Positions 8,775 to 17,710 are shown, counted from the first letter of the stretch. The stretch: 64,000 bases of DNA from Seohaeicola saemankumensis (GCF_021021435.1 NZ_JAINWI010000010.1:1-64000); one strand, 5' to 3'. Notes: a model not told the origin generated them from the letters alone. A program made the numbers and translations.

Positions 8775-11213
8775 ATGACATTTTCAAAATCTGCGGGAGT
8801 CTCGCGCTTGGCGACAGTCCTTACTGTTTCCTTGGCGGCGCAGCAGGCCCTTGCGCAGTCGAATGATGCTTCGGATACCTCTTACGAATTCGATGCGGGC
8901 GTTACAGTATCGGTTCAGGCGACGGACAACGTGTTCCTGACCGCCAATGACCGGCGTTCGGACTTTGTGACAGTGGTATCTCCGTGGATGGGACTGTCCT
9001 ACCGCGCCGAAGATTTCAGACTGAACCTTGAGGCCAGCAGTGCCATTGCCCGTTTCGCGGAATATGGGCAGGAAGATTATGAGGATTATTTCCTGGGTGC
9101 CGAAGCCCAGTATCGGGTCAACGAGAATGTCTTTGTCTTTGGCGGTCTGGACTACGAACTTGGTCATGAAGGCCGCGAGTCGCCGGATGACGTCAGCGGG
9201 CTCAACCCCACCGAGTTGCGCGAAGCGAGCGGTTATCTTGGAATCGGCGGCGCGATTGCGGAACGCTCTTTCCGGCTGGGGCTGAACGTCAGAGACCTTG
9301 ATTTCAAAGACACGCCCACCTCTCTTGGCGGAGCGATCGACAACGATGACAGGGACCGCCGTTTGATAGAATTTGGCGGGCGCATCGGCATTGCAGGTCT
9401 GGAAGATGGCGAGGTTTTTCTGCAAGGCATCTATGACCAGCGCGAATATGATCAGCCAATAGACAATCAGGGGCTGGGTTTCGCGCGGAGTTCGGAAGGT
9501 TACCAGCTTGCGATCGGCTACAATGGCATGATTGGCCCCATGCGGGGCGAGGTGCTTGTTGGCCTGATGTCCCAAAACTATGACGACGCGCGTTTTGGCA
9601 CGACCACGGCGCTGGATATCGGCGCGGATCTGAGTATGCCGCTCGACGATCGCACCGATCTTGACGCCATTGTCGAACGCAGTATCGAAGAGACCACGAT
9701 CAGCGGCGCATCAGGTTATATCTCGACCTCAGCCGGTCTGCGCCTCAGGCACAGGGTTGCCCCGGACATGTCCCTGGCGGCCTATGCTTTTTTGACGCAG
9801 AACGATTATCAGTCCATCTCGCGGACGGACCATCTGGCAGAGGCGGGCGTGTCGCTGCGATATGCCCTCACGTCGCGCGTCTATTTTGATACCAATTACG
9901 ACTTCCGTCAGCGTCAATCTGATGTGGCGGGTGCCGATTTCGATGAGCATCGGGTATCCCTGACCTTCGGCGCAACACTGGAGCCTCGCTTTGACGCAGA
10001 CCCCGCAGATCTGGCCAAGGTCACGGGTGGCGGGTTCTACGCAGGCGTCCAGCTGGGCGATATCGCACTGCACAGCAAGGTTAATGGGACGCGTGGCTCT
10101 GGTGGCAGTCTGACAGCGGATTTCGGAGATCACGGCCCGGCAGGCAGCGTGTTTGCGGGATACAGAAGTGAATATGGCGCTCTTGTGCTGGGCGGCGAGG
10201 TGGATTTCGAGTTTAACTCCACATCCTGGACCCATACCGGCAATCGCGTTTTTGGGGTCGAGCGTGACAATGCGCTTGCGATCACCGCAGTAACGGGTGT
10301 GCAGACCCAGAATGACAATCTGTTCTATACGCGCTTCGGTGTGATCTCGACCGAGTTCTCCAGCACCTATCAGCGCGACGCCTCTGCGGCCGTCAGCCAG
10401 TCCGAGCGTGAGCTTGGGTTACTGCTTGGGGTCGGGGCGAAGATTCCATTTGGAAACGGTTTGTCGGGGCGGATGGAGTATCAGCTGCGTGCCTATGAAG
10501 ATTATCCCTTGGGATCGCCCCTCGGGACCCCCAGCAGCGATAACTTCGCCAATGTCGAAGGCCTCGTGCGGTTCGGCCTTGTCTACGACTTTGCGGCCAA
10601 GGAACAGGCCGCAGATACCAGCATGGCAAGGGATTTCGCAGGCTTCTATGCAGGGGCACAGATCGGGCATGGCACGCTGCAAAGCGACAACACGGGCCTG
10701 CGTCCCGACGATGGTGCACCTGCATTTACACTTTCCGCGACGCGCGCCGGTCAGGGCTTTACAGGGGGCGGTTACGCGGGTTACGGCATCCAGCAAAACG
10801 GCTTCTATATCGGCGGCGAGGCCGAGATCGAGCTGTCATCTGCAGACTGGAACATCGAGCGCAGTCCCGTTGGCCGGATCTATTCGGTCGAGAAGAAAGC
10901 GACAGCCGGTCTTGGTGTTCGGCTGGGCTACGTGCTGAACGACAATGTCCTGCTTTACGCAAGGGCCGGTGTTGTGCGGTCAGACTTCGACGTCGCCTAT
11001 TCATTCCGCAGCGCCGCCGTAAGCCAAAGCACAACCCTGGATGGCGTCCGGATGGGCGGTGGGGTTGAATTCGCCATCGGTGAGAATACGAACGTTCGTC
11101 TCGACTATACCCATACCACCTACGACTCCAACGCGGTCGACTATGGATTGGGAGTAGACAACTTTGACACGAAAGAGCGGCTGTTTCGGGTAGGCCTAAC
11201 CCGTCAATTCTGA
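8775..11213 (+). CDS. Large outer-membrane protein with three beta-barrel-like domains
   Basis: The 812 residues carry a signal peptide (residues 1-28, cleavage after ALA). The first domain (about 29-410) resembles the BBP2-type porin family, with alternating amphipathic strands such as YEFDAGVTVSVQATDNVFLT. Two homologous OmpA/Omp25-like eight-strand barrels follow: about 417-605 starting GGGFYAGVQLGD, and about 619-812 starting RDFAGFYAGAQIGHG. Both contain the GGEVDFEF/GGEAEIEL strand, and the protein ends in a terminal phenylalanine (LTRQF), as outer-membrane barrels do. The start is supported by GGAG seven bases upstream. It is followed by two secreted proteins on the same strand. The function is unknown; surface adhesin, porin or secretion-related roles are possible. 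Three barrels in one chain is unusual. Confidence 0.8.
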   Translation: MTFSKSAGVSRLATVLTVSLAAQQALAQSNDASDTSYEFDAGVTVSVQATDNVFLTANDRRSDFVTVVSPWMGLSYRAEDFRLNLEASSAIARFAEYGQEDYEDYFLGAEAQYRVNENVFVFGGLDYELGHEGRESPDDVSGLNPTELREASGYLGIGGAIAERSFRLGLNVRDLDFKDTPTSLGGAIDNDDRDRRLIEFGGRIGIAGLEDGEVFLQGIYDQREYDQPIDNQGLGFARSSEGYQLAIGYNGMIGPMRGEVLVGLMSQNYDDARFGTTTALDIGADLSMPLDDRTDLDAIVERSIEETTISGASGYISTSAGLRLRHRVAPDMSLAAYAFLTQNDYQSISRTDHLAEAGVSLRYALTSRVYFDTNYDFRQRQSDVAGADFDEHRVSLTFGATLEPRFDADPADLAKVTGGGFYAGVQLGDIALHSKVNGTRGSGGSLTADFGDHGPAGSVFAGYRSEYGALVLGGEVDFEFNSTSWTHTGNRVFGVERDNALAITAVTGVQTQNDNLFYTRFGVISTEFSSTYQRDASAAVSQSERELGLLLGVGAKIPFGNGLSGRMEYQLRAYEDYPLGSPLGTPSSDNFANVEGLVRFGLVYDFAAKEQAADTSMARDFAGFYAGAQIGHGTLQSDNTGLRPDDGAPAFTLSATRAGQGFTGGGYAGYGIQQNGFYIGGEAEIELSSADWNIERSPVGRIYSVEKKATAGLGVRLGYVLNDNVLLYARAGVVRSDFDVAYSFRSAAVSQSTTLDGVRMGGGVEFAIGENTNVRLDYTHTTYDSNAVDYGLGVDNFDTKERLFRVGLTRQF

Positions 11214-11393
11214 AACGGGTTCGACCATCCGTTCTCTTCTGGTTTTGTGCTTTCATCCCGCCGTATGATTTTGTACGAGGTTGATACATATCAATAACCG
11301 AATGTGGGTTTTGTGCTTATGTGCGTCTGTGTCCGCTCCGAGGTGACCCTGGGTTCCTCGCGCTGGCGGAAGACAAGCATAGGAGAAGTTGAT

Positions 11394-12605
11394 ATGCTGA
11401 AACGTTTTTCCAAAAATCTATCTGTGAAGTTTTGGCTTGCGGCCGGTTGTGCATCGCTTGCTCTTGCCGGCGGTTCGGTCCTGCCTGATATGGCCGTGGC
11501 TCAACAGGGGGCGGGTAAGCAAATGCAGGGGGGCGCAAGCGGCGGTGCTGCTGGAGCTGGACATGGCCAGGGGCAAGGCGGCCAAGCGGGCCGTGAAGGT
11601 TCGGGCGCCGGACTTGGTGGCATCTTCAAGGAAATCACCGGCATGGATGATCCCGTCGACGGTGCGGATGCGGCGCCGGATGCTGTCCAGGGTCGCCCTG
11701 CGGATGCAGGTCAGTCCGGAAGTGCGGCAGCTGGAGGCAAGGGTGGGGCCGGTGGCGGCAAGCCTGCAACCGCCGGTGCCAAGAAAGGCGATCTGTTCGG
11801 AGATCTCTGGATCATCTTGCGCGATGAAAACGGCGTGCCTCTCCTGACAGAAGAAGGCTTTGTCCAACCCATTGACGCTGAGGGTAACCTCATCGCTCTG
11901 GATGAAGAAGGCAAACCAGTTGACGAGACCCTGACCGTTGAAGTTGAACTTGGTCGATTGAATGTGGGACGCGCGCCCAACAAGGTACTTGACGCGCGTG
12001 CTGATGAGGTGATCGCCGTGCTCAGCAGCGCGACAGCCTTGACGACAGATGCGGCAGGCCGTCTTGTTCTGACGATCGACGGAGAAGCAAAGACGATTGA
12101 CGCGCCCCTCGAAAATCTGGCGATCTACATCTCTCTGCTGACGACGGGAAGCATTCCTGGACTGACGCCCGATGATCTGGTCGGAACCGAGTATGACTTC
12201 CTGGTTGATGGCCTATACACACCAGAAGACCTTGCCGCGTCGGCAGCCTTTCTTGCTGCGGCAACCGACAAGACGGGTGTATTCACCTCGGATGAGATTG
12301 CCTACATCAACTCATTCGTCGGCATCAATCTGGCAACAGTAGGTGACGTGACTTACTCCGACGTCGATTACTCGTCCTTCAGCTACGACCGGTCCGACAG
12401 CTACGCGGATGTCATGGCGACGGTGCTGGTCGATCAGGATGATGGAACCTTCGCGGTAGAAGAGGTCAATATCTATGATGTTGTCTTCGGGTCAGTTGAC
12501 CTCACAGCGTCAGGATCGCTCGATGCCTATACCCAGGCTGCGGATGATGCGCGGGCTGTGATCGAGTTCATCCACGAATATGCCGTGCCTGAAACGATGG
12601 AATAA
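11394..12605 (+). CDS. Secreted Gly/Ala-rich protein of unknown function
   Basis: The start at 11394 is preferred over an upstream in-frame ATG (11304) because AGGAGA lies 7 bases before it and a clean signal peptide follows (MLKRFSKNLSVKF, hydrophobic core, AVA-QQ cleavage near residue 38). The mature protein has a Gly/Gln/Ala-rich low-complexity linker (about 38-130, with repeated GQGGQ/GGAGGG units), a short segment with hydrophobic and Asp-rich strands (DLWIILRDENGVPLLTEEGF, then a run of acidic repeats) and an acidic C-terminal domain. Length is 403 residues with almost no Cys. No known domain is recognised. It sits between the three-barrel outer-membrane protein and a His/acid-rich secreted protein; the three could form one extracellular or envelope module. 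No function is assigned. Confidence 0.75.
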   Translation: MLKRFSKNLSVKFWLAAGCASLALAGGSVLPDMAVAQQGAGKQMQGGASGGAAGAGHGQGQGGQAGREGSGAGLGGIFKEITGMDDPVDGADAAPDAVQGRPADAGQSGSAAAGGKGGAGGGKPATAGAKKGDLFGDLWIILRDENGVPLLTEEGFVQPIDAEGNLIALDEEGKPVDETLTVEVELGRLNVGRAPNKVLDARADEVIAVLSSATALTTDAAGRLVLTIDGEAKTIDAPLENLAIYISLLTTGSIPGLTPDDLVGTEYDFLVDGLYTPEDLAASAAFLAAATDKTGVFTSDEIAYINSFVGINLATVGDVTYSDVDYSSFSYDRSDSYADVMATVLVDQDDGTFAVEEVNIYDVVFGSVDLTASGSLDAYTQAADDARAVIEFIHEYAVPETME

Positions 12606-12668
12606 AGCGTGCCTTGCGGGGCGACATGGTGTTGCCCCGCATCACCCTTCTTCGAAAGGAGGACGATC

Positions 12669-13028
12669 GTGTTTCCTGACAGTATGAACCGTCGCCTGAT
12701 GCTGACCAGTCTGCTGGCACTGGTTCTTGCGCGACCCCTATTCGCCCAACATAGTGACGAGGGCGAGACGACGCACGAAAGCGGGCAAGGCCGGAGAGGT
12801 GGTGGCCAAGGCGGCCGTCCTGATGATGCGCATAGCGGTGAGGACGATCACGGCGATGACCATGCCGGCGACGACGGCGAAGAGAACGAGGATGACCACG
12901 GCGAGGATCATGCCAGTGGCGGGAGAGGCAAGGGTCCCCGATACCGAGGCGGGCGCGAAACCGCATCAGTTGGTGTAAGTCAAAGCAGTTCGTTGGAAGA
13001 CAGGGTGTTGAAATCACCCTCGTTCTGA
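12669..13028 (+). CDS. Small exported His/Asp/Glu-rich protein
   Basis: The start is set at GTG 12669 because AAAGGAGG ends about 5 bases upstream; an ATG at 12684 is the alternative. A signal peptide (MNRRLMLTSLLALVLARPLFAQ) is followed by a low-complexity mature region built of Gly/Arg/Gln (GQGRRGGGQGG) and then a dense acidic-histidine block (about residues 55-90, units like DDHGDDHAGDDGEE), ending in a basic Gly-rich tail. Total about 119 residues. Such His/Asp/Glu runs commonly bind Zn, Ni, Cu or Ca, but binding here is inference only. It starts 63 bases after the preceding secreted-protein gene, probably in one transcript. Low-complexity composition makes family assignment impossible by eye. 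Confidence 0.65.
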   Translation: MFPDSMNRRLMLTSLLALVLARPLFAQHSDEGETTHESGQGRRGGGQGGRPDDAHSGEDDHGDDHAGDDGEENEDDHGEDHASGGRGKGPRYRGGRETASVGVSQSSSLEDRVLKSPSF

Positions 13029-13031
13029 GAT

Positions 13032-13466
13032 GCTGATGAACAGCCCCGCGTGATGACTCGCAGCCCATGCAAGGGAAGATCCCAGTGATAACGGAACGCA
13101 TCGCATGAATGTGGTCAACGCCCATCTCGTGCATGGCCCTGTCGCGCAGCCGCATCCAAGAGTCCGATGTGCCTTCTGACATGCTGACCGGCGCAGCCTG
13201 CAACCGGCGGACCATCGCGTCATCGCCCTGCATCCGATACGCTGCGATCAAGTGATCGCGCGCCAGGACCTCGGAACGGAGCTGGTGCACGATCTGTGCC
13301 ATGCCTACGTAGGCGAGGAACCTGTCGGGCGCCGCGGCGGCCACCTGAATGCCCAGATAGGCGCCCCAGGAGTGGCCGAGTAAGAGAAGCTTCTCCTGGC
13401 AGATCTCACTCTCTGGGTAAACGTCACTGACCGTACGTCCTCCATGCCCATGATATTGGGTTCAAC
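13032..13466 (-). pseudogene. Alpha/beta-hydrolase remnant (proline-iminopeptidase type)
   Basis: The minus strand reads GHGGRTVSDVYPESE, then EKLLLLGHSWGAYLGIQVAA with the nucleophile elbow GHSWG, and continues APDRFLAYVGMAQIVHQ and MRLRDRAMHEMGVDHIHAMR. This is the central part of a proline-iminopeptidase-like hydrolase. The N-terminal strands (oxyanion HG motif and start codon) are missing upstream of about 13466, and the frame loses homology after ITGIF (about 13060). The catalytic Asp and His of the C-terminal part are therefore absent. The remnant faces the small secreted gene and ends beside it. It is one of several gene scraps in this region. Confidence 0.7.
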
Positions 13467-13746
13467 TTGCAAAAGCAGGCGAAGTTTTTCTTGCCGTTAC
13501 GAAAAAAAGGCGAGCTCAGTCAAAAATTCCCTTCGGGTTTTACTACTTCGGCCAATGTTCATTTCAGAGGCGGACAGGACATCACCAGCAGGAGAAAGGT
13601 TTTCAAAGGTCGCCGCAGCTTCAATCCAACCGACGCGTCTGGCAGGGCAGAGGCGCACAGGTTGGATCGAAGGAGCCATAGAGCAAGAAAGACAGACAGC
13701 TTGACCCGGGCATTGATCCGGACACTATCCAGAGAATGGCCCCCCC
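13467..13746. other. Gap without a supportable gene
   Basis: Short overlapping open frames in several phases but no motif, ribosome site or conserved start. It separates the hydrolase remnant from the next plausible gene. Nothing else is seen. Confidence 0.4.
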
Positions 13747-14139
13747 ATGTTGTACCAGCATATCACGACCACTGTCTGTCACTTCACCGCTGACCCGCTT
13801 CACGTCTTCATCGCGCTGAGTAGCGATGCCCTCTTCCACGCAAGCCGCCTATTGGCAGGCTCACCGGGTGCGAAATGCGTCACCCGCATCGTTGACGCCC
13901 TGAGTAAGGCGGAGCCGCTGACCCGGGCAACCAAAAAGGACCTGCAGGCTATGTTGGATATCTTCTCGCTCGAACTTGTCGACGATTTCTACCGTCCCGA
14001 AGCTGGGTATTTCGCGGCGATCGATCCGGCTGATCCGGTCGTCGCCGATATCTGCTTGCTGACCGATGGCCTGCGTGAGGCGCTTGCCGAGAGCGCCCTC
14101 CTTCACGCGACAGCCCGGCCTGTTGCTGCGGCTGCCTGA
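13747..14139 (+). CDS. Hypothetical protein, 130 residues
   Basis: No family is recognised. The frame has protein-like composition, with amphipathic helical stretches (PLHVFIALSSDALFHASRLL; RATKKDLQAMLDIFSLELVD) and an Ala-rich end. No signal peptide or clear membrane segment is visible. The ATG at 13747 lacks a good ribosome site, so the start is uncertain. It lies 101 bases before another unknown small gene on the same strand, and both sit in the accessory region among gene remnants, so plasmid or island origin is plausible. It could be a small regulatory or accessory protein; I assign no function. Confidence 0.5.
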   Translation: MLYQHITTTVCHFTADPLHVFIALSSDALFHASRLLAGSPGAKCVTRIVDALSKAEPLTRATKKDLQAMLDIFSLELVDDFYRPEAGYFAAIDPADPVVADICLLTDGLREALAESALLHATARPVAAAA

Positions 14140-14240
14140 TGCGACCCACGCCAAAGCTGCCGCCCCAACGGGCGGCGGCCCTTGACGACAGGTGAACACG
14201 CGCGGCTCCCGCCGCCGACTGTTCGTCCGAAGGATGTCAA

Positions 14241-14600
14241 ATGACAGAACTTCTCTATCCGAGAGCGGCCAGAGCTGCTGAACGACAGGCGATCGCCGCC
14301 GAATATGTTACGAACTTCATCCGCCGTCACGCGGATGGAGTTTGGCTCCTGCTCGAACAGGCTGCCGATCCGGCCGGATTGACGGCATTGGGCGATCTGA
14401 TCGCCCTCTCCCACGACCCTCTACGGTGTCCGGCGGCGGTGCAGTCTGCTGTGGCGGCGATCGTCGCGGCACTATCAGAGATGTCGCAGTCGGCCATCGA
14501 GCGCGTCGAACACGCTGCTCGGGCGACCGACCCATTCGCCGCACACCGGTGGAACCTCGCACGGGTCGAGGAACTCGGCCGTTCCTTCAACGGCCACTGA
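14241..14600 (+). CDS. Hypothetical helical protein, 119 residues
   Basis: Start ATG 14241 follows GAAGGA with about 8 bases spacing, which is convincing. The product is almost entirely alpha-helical by composition: AARAAERQAIAAEYVTNFIR, then DGVWLLLEQAADPAGLTALG, then a long Ala/Glu helix and ATDPFAAHRWNLARVEELGR. There is no Cys, no signal peptide and no membrane segment. I do not recognise the family. It forms a pair with the unknown gene just upstream. Its good translation signal and regular composition argue that it is a real gene. Confidence 0.6.
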   Translation: MTELLYPRAARAAERQAIAAEYVTNFIRRHADGVWLLLEQAADPAGLTALGDLIALSHDPLRCPAAVQSAVAAIVAALSEMSQSAIERVEHAARATDPFAAHRWNLARVEELGRSFNGH

Positions 14601-15390
14601 TCGATACTGGCCACGACGCTCCGGCGCTCGGGGCCACCCTCTCTGTGCAAGAAAGTCCTTGTGCGGATTTCGCCAGTGCCCTGCGCAAGCGGCGATCACG
14701 CTTGAGATGCCATTCGCATCGCATGGCTTCAACGCATGCCAGCAGGCCCTCTGCAAATATCAGATGCATTCCCGAGCGCGTGTAGATTTTGCATCAGCTC
14801 CGGATTCGTGCTCCGACAAACGCCGCTCCCGATCAAAGGACCAGCCGACGCACGTCCGATTGTGCCCTCTGGTGCCGATGCTTAGGAGCCAAAACGTGGA
14901 CGTAAAGCACCTGCCTTACGCCTCGCTCGGTCAGGGCCGAGAGGCATAAGCTCTTCGCACTGTGGATCTTGCGCAGATAGATGTTGTCTCCAGCCTACGC
15001 CATACCAGCAGGTCAGGGCCTTCGATCTCGAAGCGGATGCGTGCGACTTGTTCGACCATTACCGATGTCGATCTCCCAGCTGAAATCACCATCATACCGA
15101 AAGTTGGGCACAATAAGTCTTGGCAGGCTGCTGACATCTCAAGTGCGCATCAAATTGCAAGCTTTGCCGCTCATCACACTCGGATCAAAGGCCCACTTGC
15201 CCTCGCGGATGATACCACTACCGACAAGGAAAGCCGACCAAAGAACCCTTTGTCACTTGAAACGGTGACAAATCGCGAAAAAACGGCGGTCTTTCCAAAT
15301 TGACCTCTTTTGCCTGCAGAATAGACATTTTAGCCCGGCCAATAGCCACTAATTGGTCGTCATGATACAACTCCCTGCCCCCAGCGCCGC
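14601..15390. other. 790-base gap with only a gene fragment
   Basis: Apart from the fragment at 14960-15059 on the minus strand, this gap between the unknown gene pair and nrdJ has no supportable coding region. Open frames overlap in several phases with no motif. It marks the transition from the accessory region to the core-like block, so insertion or deletion endpoints are expected here. Confidence 0.45.
14960..15059 (-). pseudogene. 5' fragment resembling plasmid pRiA4b ORF-3 family
   Basis: From an ATG at 15059, with GGGAG about 10 bases upstream, the frame reads VARIRFEIEGPDLLVWRRLE and then loses similarity. The pattern 'VxRIRxEIxxxDPxVWRRVE' opens the pRiA4b ORF-3-like family, whose members are common on plasmids and mobile islands. 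In another phase the following bases read IYLRKIHSA, which could be the frameshifted continuation. Only about 30 codons remain. The call rests on a short match and is tentative. Confidence 0.4.
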
Positions 15391-17652
15391 TTAACCGCAT
15401 TTGGAGTGGCCGCAACTGGCACAGGTCATGCAGCCTTCGACCATCCGCATGTCGTATTGACCGCAAGACGGGCAGGCTTTGCCGCGGGGAAGTTCCAGTC
15501 CGACGACCTTGGATTGCGGATCTGTTTTCAGTCCCATCCCCTCTCCGGCGATGAAGCCGATCGAGATCATGTGACGCTCGATCACGCCGCCGATGGCCGC
15601 AAGGATCGACGGGATGTATTTCCCGCCCATCCATGCCCCGCCGCGCGGGTCGAAGACGGCTTTCAACTCTTCCACCACAAAGCTCACGTCGCCACCGCGC
15701 CGGAACACGGCCGAAATCATCCGCGTCAGCGCCACGGTCCAGGCGAAATGCTCCATGTTCTTGGAGTTGATGAACACCTCGAAGGGGCGGCGGTGGCCGT
15801 TGATGATGATGTCATTTACCGTCAAATAAATCGCATGCTCGCTATCGGGCCATTTCAGCTTGTAGGTATTGCCGTCCAGCGCTTGCGGACGGTCCAGTGG
15901 CTCGGACATGTAAATGACATCCGCACCCTGATCGGCTTCCGGCGTCTTGTCGGTGGTCTCGGATACGCTGAGCACCGATCCCGTCACATCGTTAGGGCGG
16001 TAGGTGGTGCAGCCTTTGCAGCCCGATTCATAGGCGGCCATATAGACCTCCTTGAACGCATCAAAGCTGATGTCCTCGGGGCAATTGATGGTTTTCGAGA
16101 TCGAGCTGTCCACCCATTTCTGCGCCGCTGCCTGCATGCGCACATGATCCAGCGGGGCCAGCGTCTGAGCGTTGACGAAATAGTCGGGAAGCTCAGCGTC
16201 GCCGAATTTCTCGCGCCACATCTGCACGGCGTAATCCACGACTTCCTCCTCGGTGCGGCTGCCGTCTTTTTGCAGGACTTTACGCTTGTAAGCATAGGCA
16301 AAGACCGGCTCGATCCCCGACGACACATTGCCTGCATACAGGCTGATCGTGCCGGTCGGCGCGATCGAGGTCAGCAGCGCGTTGCGGATACCGTGAGTGC
16401 GGATTGCCTCGCGCACGTCATCATCCATCATCCGCATATTGCCTGACGCCAGAAATTTTTCTGCATCGAACAGTGGAAAAGCGCCCTTCTCCTTGGCCAA
16501 GTCAACCGAGGCCAGATAGGCGGCGCGGGCGATCGCGTGCAGCCATTCCTCGGTCTGACGCGCCGCTTCCTCCGAGCCGTAGCGCAGGCCGACCATCAGC
16601 AGCGCATCGGCCAGACCCGTCACACCCAGTCCGATCCGCCGTTTGGCCTGCGCCTCTTGCGCTTGCGCCTCAAGCGGGAAGCGGCTGGCATCCACCACAT
16701 TGTCCATCATCCGCACGGCAACGGCGACCAGATCGGTCAGTTGCTTGGGATCCAGCCGCGCTTTCCTGCCGAAGGGGTCCGCCACCAGCCGCGCCATGTT
16801 GATCGACCCCAAGAGGCAGGCCCCGTAGGGCGGCAAGGGTTGCTCGCCGCAAGGGTTCGTGGCCGCGATCGTTTCGACATAGTTGAGGTTGTTCGCCGCA
16901 TTGATGCGGTCGATGAAGATCACGCCGGGTTCGGCGAAATCATAAGTGCTTTTCATGATCCGGTTCCACAGATAGCGCGCCTGAACGGTGTGATAGACTT
17001 TACCGTCGAATTGCAGATCCCACGGCGCATCGGCCTTGACCGCCTCCATGAAAGGATCGGTGACAAGTACCGAAAGATTGAACATCCGCAAGCGGGCAGC
17101 ATCGGATTTGGCGGTGATGAACGCCTCGATATCCGGATGGTCGCAACGCATCGTCGCCATCATCGCGCCACGTCGACTGCCTGCGGACATGATCGTGCGG
17201 CACATGGCATCCCAGACATCCATGAAGGACAACGGTCCCGACGCATCGGCAGCGACGCCCAGAACATCGGCGCCGCGGGGCCGGATGGTGGAAAAATCAT
17301 AACCGATTCCGCCACCCTGCTGCATGGTCAGCGCGGCCTCTTTCAGCATGTCGAAGATGCCGCCCATGCTGTCGGGAATCGTCCCCATGACGAAGCAGTT
17401 GAACAGCGTCACGCGACGCCCTGTGCCCGCTCCGGCGGTGATGCGCCCTGCGGGAAGGTATTTGAAATCCTCAAGTGCTGTGTAGAAACGGTCTTCCCAC
17501 AGCGCGCTGTCCTGTTCCACCTGCGCCAGCGAACGTGCGATGCGCCGCCATGTATCCTCGACCGAGCGGTCGATGGGGGCGCCATCCGCCTGTTTGAACC
17601 GGTATTTCATATCCCAGATCTGTTCGGAAATGGGGGCGGCAAAACGGGTCAT
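15391..17652 (-). CDS. nrdJ: Adenosylcobalamin-dependent (class II) ribonucleoside-diphosphate reductase
   Basis: This enzyme reduces ribonucleotides to deoxyribonucleotides using a B12-derived thiyl radical, so it works with or without oxygen. The 753 residues contain the first redox-cysteine region (RVTLFNCFVMG), the active-site NPCGEQ segment (Asn, radical Cys, Glu), the conserved GACLLGSINM, and the phosphate-binding ALLTSIAPTGTISLYAGNVS. The C-terminus has a Cys pair cluster (CPSCG, CMTCASCG, KCG) that acts as a redox or zinc-ribbon tail. The start at 17652 is chosen because AAGGAC lies 8 bases upstream and MTRFAAPISEQIWDMKYRFK is a typical N-terminus; a 51-residue upstream extension reads as non-protein. 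It is divergent from a DUF1489 gene. An inverted repeat lies about 60 bases upstream of the start. Confidence 0.93.
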   Translation of the reverse strand: MTRFAAPISEQIWDMKYRFKQADGAPIDRSVEDTWRRIARSLAQVEQDSALWEDRFYTALEDFKYLPAGRITAGAGTGRRVTLFNCFVMGTIPDSMGGIFDMLKEAALTMQQGGGIGYDFSTIRPRGADVLGVAADASGPLSFMDVWDAMCRTIMSAGSRRGAMMATMRCDHPDIEAFITAKSDAARLRMFNLSVLVTDPFMEAVKADAPWDLQFDGKVYHTVQARYLWNRIMKSTYDFAEPGVIFIDRINAANNLNYVETIAATNPCGEQPLPPYGACLLGSINMARLVADPFGRKARLDPKQLTDLVAVAVRMMDNVVDASRFPLEAQAQEAQAKRRIGLGVTGLADALLMVGLRYGSEEAARQTEEWLHAIARAAYLASVDLAKEKGAFPLFDAEKFLASGNMRMMDDDVREAIRTHGIRNALLTSIAPTGTISLYAGNVSSGIEPVFAYAYKRKVLQKDGSRTEEEVVDYAVQMWREKFGDAELPDYFVNAQTLAPLDHVRMQAAAQKWVDSSISKTINCPEDISFDAFKEVYMAAYESGCKGCTTYRPNDVTGSVLSVSETTDKTPEADQGADVIYMSEPLDRPQALDGNTYKLKWPDSEHAIYLTVNDIIINGHRRPFEVFINSKNMEHFAWTVALTRMISAVFRRGGDVSFVVEELKAVFDPRGGAWMGGKYIPSILAAIGGVIERHMISIGFIAGEGMGLKTDPQSKVVGLELPRGKACPSCGQYDMRMVEGCMTCASCGHSKCG

Positions 17653-17710
17653 GGCAGCGTCCTTAGGATCAGATGAGGTAGTATTCGGAATGATGCGGCG
17701 GGGGCATGGG

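Noticed and set aside
12568-13344. 258-codon minus-strand frame taken as one gene
   Set aside because: Only its first part (hydrolase segment) is protein-like; the rest is antisense to the small secreted gene, so it is a remnant plus shadow.
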